The position numbers and the translations under genes were made by a program. 64,000 nt of DNA from Chryseosolibacter sp044507775. GTDB lineage: Bacteria; Bacteroidota; Bacteroidia; Cytophagales; Cyclobacteriaceae. The stretch is taken from assembly GCA_044507775.1 (NCBI GenBank), contig JBIQIY010000004.1:159080-223079 (forward strand). Reading direction: 5' to 3'. This document shows positions 61,331 to 64,000 of the stretch, one piece after another. Under the pieces are notes generated by a model. It was not told where the DNA came from and did not search any database. It was given only the letters and a program-made list of their open reading frames with translations. Numbering within the stretch: position 1 is the stretch's first letter; each line of letters starts with the position of its first letter.

Positions 61331-61373
61331 GGGGAGAGGTTTACAGTGGCCAAATCGTTTTCAGTAGTACAAT

Positions 61374-61928
61374 TTAGTCTTTTTCCGGCGACTTTCCATG
61401 GTCATCATCGTCGTCATCGTCGCTGTCGCCACCGGCGAATTGTTTGATCTTACTCCCGATATCCGTGCTTTCGTCAAGCGTGGAAAACAGCTTCGTTACT
61501 TTGTTGAGCGCAATGCTTCCCAGTATGTCCAGCACGTACAGGTTGGTCGCATCGTTGATTAGCACGAGCATGCCTTTGGTTTTTCCTTTCTGTTCTTTCA
61601 GGTAGACATCGAAGTTCTTGCCGTCATGCCGGCTGCTCATGATCTCTTCAAACGCCTCGGCCTTGTAATCGGAAACCAGTTTGCGATACGAGTTCGTGTC
61701 GAAACCACCTTCCTTCTTGATCATGAGGAAACGCATTTTTTCGATGTCTTTGATCAACTCATCGAACTCCTTGTCTTCCGTTTGGTTGATCATCCGCAGC
61801 GTATTGTTGTAGAAGAACAACTGTAGCGCGTCGGAGTATTTCTTTTGAAGCGCTTCCGTTGTTGCGCTTTGGCCGTTTACCTGGGTGAGTGAGAGACAGG
61901 CAATAGCGAGCAGGAGTATTGATTTCAT
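61374..61928 (-). CDS. DUF4252 family exported protein (second copy)
   Basis: The 184-residue protein has a signal peptide (LLLAIACLSLTQVNG) and the DUF4252 pattern: RFLMIKKEGGFDTNSYRKLVSDYKAEAFEEIMSSR, then a YLKEQKGKTKGMLVLINDATNLYVLDILGSIAL segment. The C-terminus is strongly acidic, with a run of seven Asp interrupted only at its start, and is absent from the upstream paralogue. It is the last gene of the sigma/anti-sigma operon. Function unknown. Confidence 0.85.
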   Translation of the reverse strand: MKSILLLAIACLSLTQVNGQSATTEALQKKYSDALQLFFYNNTLRMINQTEDKEFDELIKDIEKMRFLMIKKEGGFDTNSYRKLVSDYKAEAFEEIMSSRHDGKNFDVYLKEQKGKTKGMLVLINDATNLYVLDILGSIALNKVTKLFSTLDESTDIGSKIKQFAGGDSDDDDDDDHGKSPEKD

Positions 61929-61951
61929 GCAGGGTTGTTTGTTACTACGTA

Positions 61952-62515
61952 CTAGTTTTCACGTCCACGAGAGTTGTCCGTAGGTGTTTTTTTGCTGTCC
62001 TTGTCCATCCGGTCGAGATTCTCCAGTCCTTTGATATTCATCTTTGACCCGATGCGGGAAATCTGCTTCAAGTCGATCTCGCCAAAGATGCTCAGGATCA
62101 TGAACTCTTCGTTGCCCCCGACGATCATCAGCATTTCGGATATCTTGCCGCCGTTTTCCTGGATCATGAATTTCATGTCTTTGTCCTTGTCGCGAACCGA
62201 CATCAGCTCTTCAAAGTTTTTCGGGATGAGCGACAGCGCTTCTTTATACAGGTCCCGGGAGTTGCGCGCGTTTTGTTTGGCGAGAATTTTCAATCCCTTG
62301 AGCTTGCTGATCGCTTCGAGTACCGCTTTGTCCTCGGGTGTTTCGGCATCCATTTCAGTGAACAGGCCAAACATTTTGCTGGATATGTTGACGTTAGTGA
62401 ATGTTTCGTCGTTCTGGTATTTGTTGAAGAATTTTGAGATGACATCCTGGGCGTTTACCGCGGTCACCGTCACCATCAAAATCAGGATTGCAGCAATCTT
62501 TTTCATATTCGTCAT
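61952..62515 (-). CDS. DUF4252 family exported protein (first copy)
   Basis: The 187-residue protein has a signal peptide (IAAILILMVTVTAVNAQ) and DUF4252 features: DVISKFFNKYQNDETFTNVNISSKMFGLF, then SVRDKDKDMKFMIQENGGKISEMLMIVGGNEEFMILSIFGEIDL. It ends in a charged tail. A second ATG three codons in (62506) may be the true start. It is followed 23 bp later by its paralogue. The pair with sigma and anti-sigma genes recurs in Bacteroidota. Confidence 0.88.
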   Translation of the reverse strand: MTNMKKIAAILILMVTVTAVNAQDVISKFFNKYQNDETFTNVNISSKMFGLFTEMDAETPEDKAVLEAISKLKGLKILAKQNARNSRDLYKEALSLIPKNFEELMSVRDKDKDMKFMIQENGGKISEMLMIVGGNEEFMILSIFGEIDLKQISRIGSKMNIKGLENLDRMDKDSKKTPTDNSRGREN

Positions 62516-62544
62516 TTTAGTTGTCGTCTGAATTTGCTTGATTG

Positions 62545-63054
62545 TTATAGTTCAGCGGGGGATTGTTCTTGTTCTTTTTGAACATCCTTTTGCGCTTCAT
62601 TAAAGAGATTTATTTTTCGGGCCTGTTCTTCCGCCGTGCTGAAGCTCTTGGAGATCATCAGCAGCGCTTTCTTCGTTTCTTCAAAGGCCATCTTCGGATC
62701 GTCATACGTGTCGCCGGATTCCGCGGGTGACATTTTTCTCACTTCCATTCGCACGAGCCACACTGCGAGAACCAGCACGACTACTCCGGCGGCAATACGC
62801 ATGGTGTTGTAAAGGAGCGACCTCACCTGGCGCCGGGGCTTGTTGATCTTCCGGATCACCTGAGAGTCGAAAGTGATGTCGGTCAAATCCTTTTTCCTTT
62901 GTTCTTCGAAGTAGCGGAAGAGCGATGCCGTTTCCGCGAGGGAGTCGGGTATTGCTGACTGGCTGAAGTATTCCTGCAACTGCTTTTCCTCTTCGAGCGT
63001 GGTTTTGCAGTCCCAGTACTTGTTCAGCAGCTCATTTATTTTTTCAGAGTCCAT
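62545..63054 (-). CDS. Membrane anti-sigma-factor-like protein
   Basis: The 169-residue protein has a cytoplasmic N-terminal region (MDSEKINELLNKYWDCKTTLEEEKQLQEYF), of the kind that binds ECF sigma factors in Bacteroidota. One membrane segment near residues 85-105 (AAGVVVLVLAVWLV) and a short charged outer tail follow. There is no zinc-binding HxxxCxxC motif. Its start overlaps the end of the sigma gene by 11 bp, which supports stoichiometric production. Confidence 0.8.
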   Translation of the reverse strand: MDSEKINELLNKYWDCKTTLEEEKQLQEYFSQSAIPDSLAETASLFRYFEEQRKKDLTDITFDSQVIRKINKPRRQVRSLLYNTMRIAAGVVVLVLAVWLVRMEVRKMSPAESGDTYDDPKMAFEETKKALLMISKSFSTAEEQARKINLFNEAQKDVQKEQEQSPAEL

Positions 63055-63556
63055 AAGCGTCGATTTTTGTCAACTTCTCGCGAACCGAGTTCCGGGCGCG
63101 GAAGAGGTTCACCTTAACCTGGTTCATGTCCAGTTCGAGTATGTCGCATATTTCCTGGTAGCTGTAACCTTCGACGTCGCGAAGGTGGATCACCTGCCGT
63201 TGTTTTTCCGGCAGTGCCGAGATCATTTGCGCTATCTTGTTCATGCTCTCGCCCATTTCTGTCGATTCGTGGGGTGTCATCCCGTTGTGACGGACATTGT
63301 AACTTTCTTCCAGCGACCGGGTCGACCGCGTTTTCATCAGGCGCAGCCGGTCGAGCGAAAGATTTCTCGTGATGCGCATACACCACGCCTCCCAGTTCTG
63401 CACCTGGTCCATCTCATTACGGCCGTTCCAAACGCGGATAAATACTTCCTGGACAATGTCTTTCGCTTCTTCCTCGCTTTCGAGAAACCGAAGAGCAAAG
63501 CGAAAAAGCTTGTTTTTGCTCGGTAAAACCCTGTTTTCAAAAGTTTCCAGATCCAT
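63044..63556 (-). CDS. ECF-type RNA polymerase sigma factor
   Basis: The 170-residue protein has sigma region 2 (ALRFLESEEEAKDIVQEVFIRVWNGRNEMDQVQNWEAWCMRITRNLSLDRLR) and region 4 (ALPEKQRQVIHLRDVEGYSYQEICDILELDMNQVKVNLFRARNSVREKL). It is the first gene of a four-gene operon with its anti-sigma and two DUF4252 proteins. Confidence 0.94.
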   Translation of the reverse strand: MDLETFENRVLPSKNKLFRFALRFLESEEEAKDIVQEVFIRVWNGRNEMDQVQNWEAWCMRITRNLSLDRLRLMKTRSTRSLEESYNVRHNGMTPHESTEMGESMNKIAQMISALPEKQRQVIHLRDVEGYSYQEICDILELDMNQVKVNLFRARNSVREKLTKIDAYGL

Positions 63557-64000
63557 TGCCGAAATTCAGTAACAAGACGCAAAGGTAGGAGAGATGTTAC
63601 AAATGGAATGAAAAATAAAAAAGCCTCGAATGGGGGTGGTAGCCACGAATACAGGTTATAGCCACGAATACACGAATTGCCGCGAATACAGGTTATAGCC
63701 ACGAATACACGAATTGTCACGAATAGGTGAATGGCCACGAATACGCGAATTATCACGAATAGATGAAATGGCCACGAACACGGAATTTTCACGAATCACC
63801 CGCCGGTTCTGAGCCTCGGGTGGAGTGTGAGCGCTGGAGAGAGGCACCCCCCCGAAAGCCCCCCATCCTGAGCGCGGGTGGGCTGCGCGAGGAGGCGAAG
63901 GATCCCGATAACGCGATGGCTACGCGCTAAAATCAACCTTACTTGGGAGATCCTTCCTTTAGGTTTGAATCAATATCTACATCTAAAGAAGATAATCATC
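63557..64000. repeat. Right-end intergenic region with CACGAATAC tandem repeats
   Basis: From about 63650 to 63800 the motif GCCACGAATACACGAATT and variants (ATCACGAATAGATGAAAT, GGCCACGAATACGCGAAT) repeat irregularly about eight times. It belongs to the same general type as the CACGAAGG repeat near 20700. The sequence after 63800 is GC-rich, with a CACCCCCCCGAAAGCCCCCC stretch, and I see no gene in it. No tRNA-like structure was recognised. Confidence 0.6.

Noticed and set aside
63800..64000. tRNA or other stable RNA at the right end
   Set aside because: GC-rich stretches were scanned by eye for cloverleaf arms and a T-loop motif; none was found.

Overview
The window looks like a chromosomal segment of a Bacteroidota bacterium of the Cytophagales type (Chryseolinea/Ohtaekwangia-like; this genus-level guess rests on gene content only). 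The signs are a SusC/SusD pair with its own ECF sigma factor and FecR, a second sigma/anti-sigma operon followed by two DUF4252 proteins, a GT3-type glycogen synthase, bacillithiol synthesis (BshA), BlaI/M56 pairs and mostly weak Shine-Dalgarno signals. No rRNA, tRNA, CRISPR array, phage or complete transposon was seen.

Layout. 1-5.2 kb (minus): a vWA-like gene cut by the left edge, a fatty acid hydroxylase, BshA, and a GH3/serine-hydrolase fusion with a degenerate GH3 active site. 5.4-8.7 kb (plus): mutL and two rhomboid proteases. 8.7-10.3 kb (minus): rlmN and a small secreted lipocalin-like protein. 10.5-12.7 kb (plus): a DUF1611 plus enolase-superfamily pair matching DgcN-DgcA of D-glutamate catabolism. 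12.7-14.9 kb (minus): BlaI/M56 with two perfect palindromic operators. 15-24.6 kb: housekeeping genes (DUF72, ClpB, glycogen synthase, redoxin, phosphopantetheinyl transferase, WD40, DivIVA, FolB, HesB-like). 24.8-26.9 kb (plus): two small membrane proteins, Dtd and a VanX-like D-Ala-D-Ala dipeptidase.

27.1-42.1 kb is a polysaccharide-utilisation-like locus: ECF sigma, FecR, SusC with an STN domain, SusD, a large FG-GAP/ASPIC-UnbV lipoprotein, an N,N-dimethylformamidase-beta-like lipoprotein and, on the opposite strand, a GH106-type glycosidase. 42.2-46.2 kb holds MazG-like, DUF5009, ComB, GcvT and a His-rich lipoprotein.

46.3-58.5 kb (minus) carries the complete branched-chain amino acid pathway in one direction: ilvE-ilvD-ilvB-ilvN-ilvC-ilvA-leuC-leuD-leuB-leuA. 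The most informative finding is an unlisted 40-codon leader peptide ahead of ilvE, with the run NLVLVLLIVVIGLI, followed by a terminator hairpin and a competing 8-bp antiterminator. This is a full transcription-attenuation device resembling enterobacterial ilvL. A second attenuator-like leader precedes leuC, and both leaders share an identical 18-nt element between hairpin and first gene.

58.5-64 kb: a gene-free stretch with a nested inverted-repeat element, a small orphan protein, an ABC exporter with heptanucleotide repeats directly before the permease start codon, and the sigma/anti-sigma/DUF4252 operon. The right end is repeat-rich intergenic DNA.
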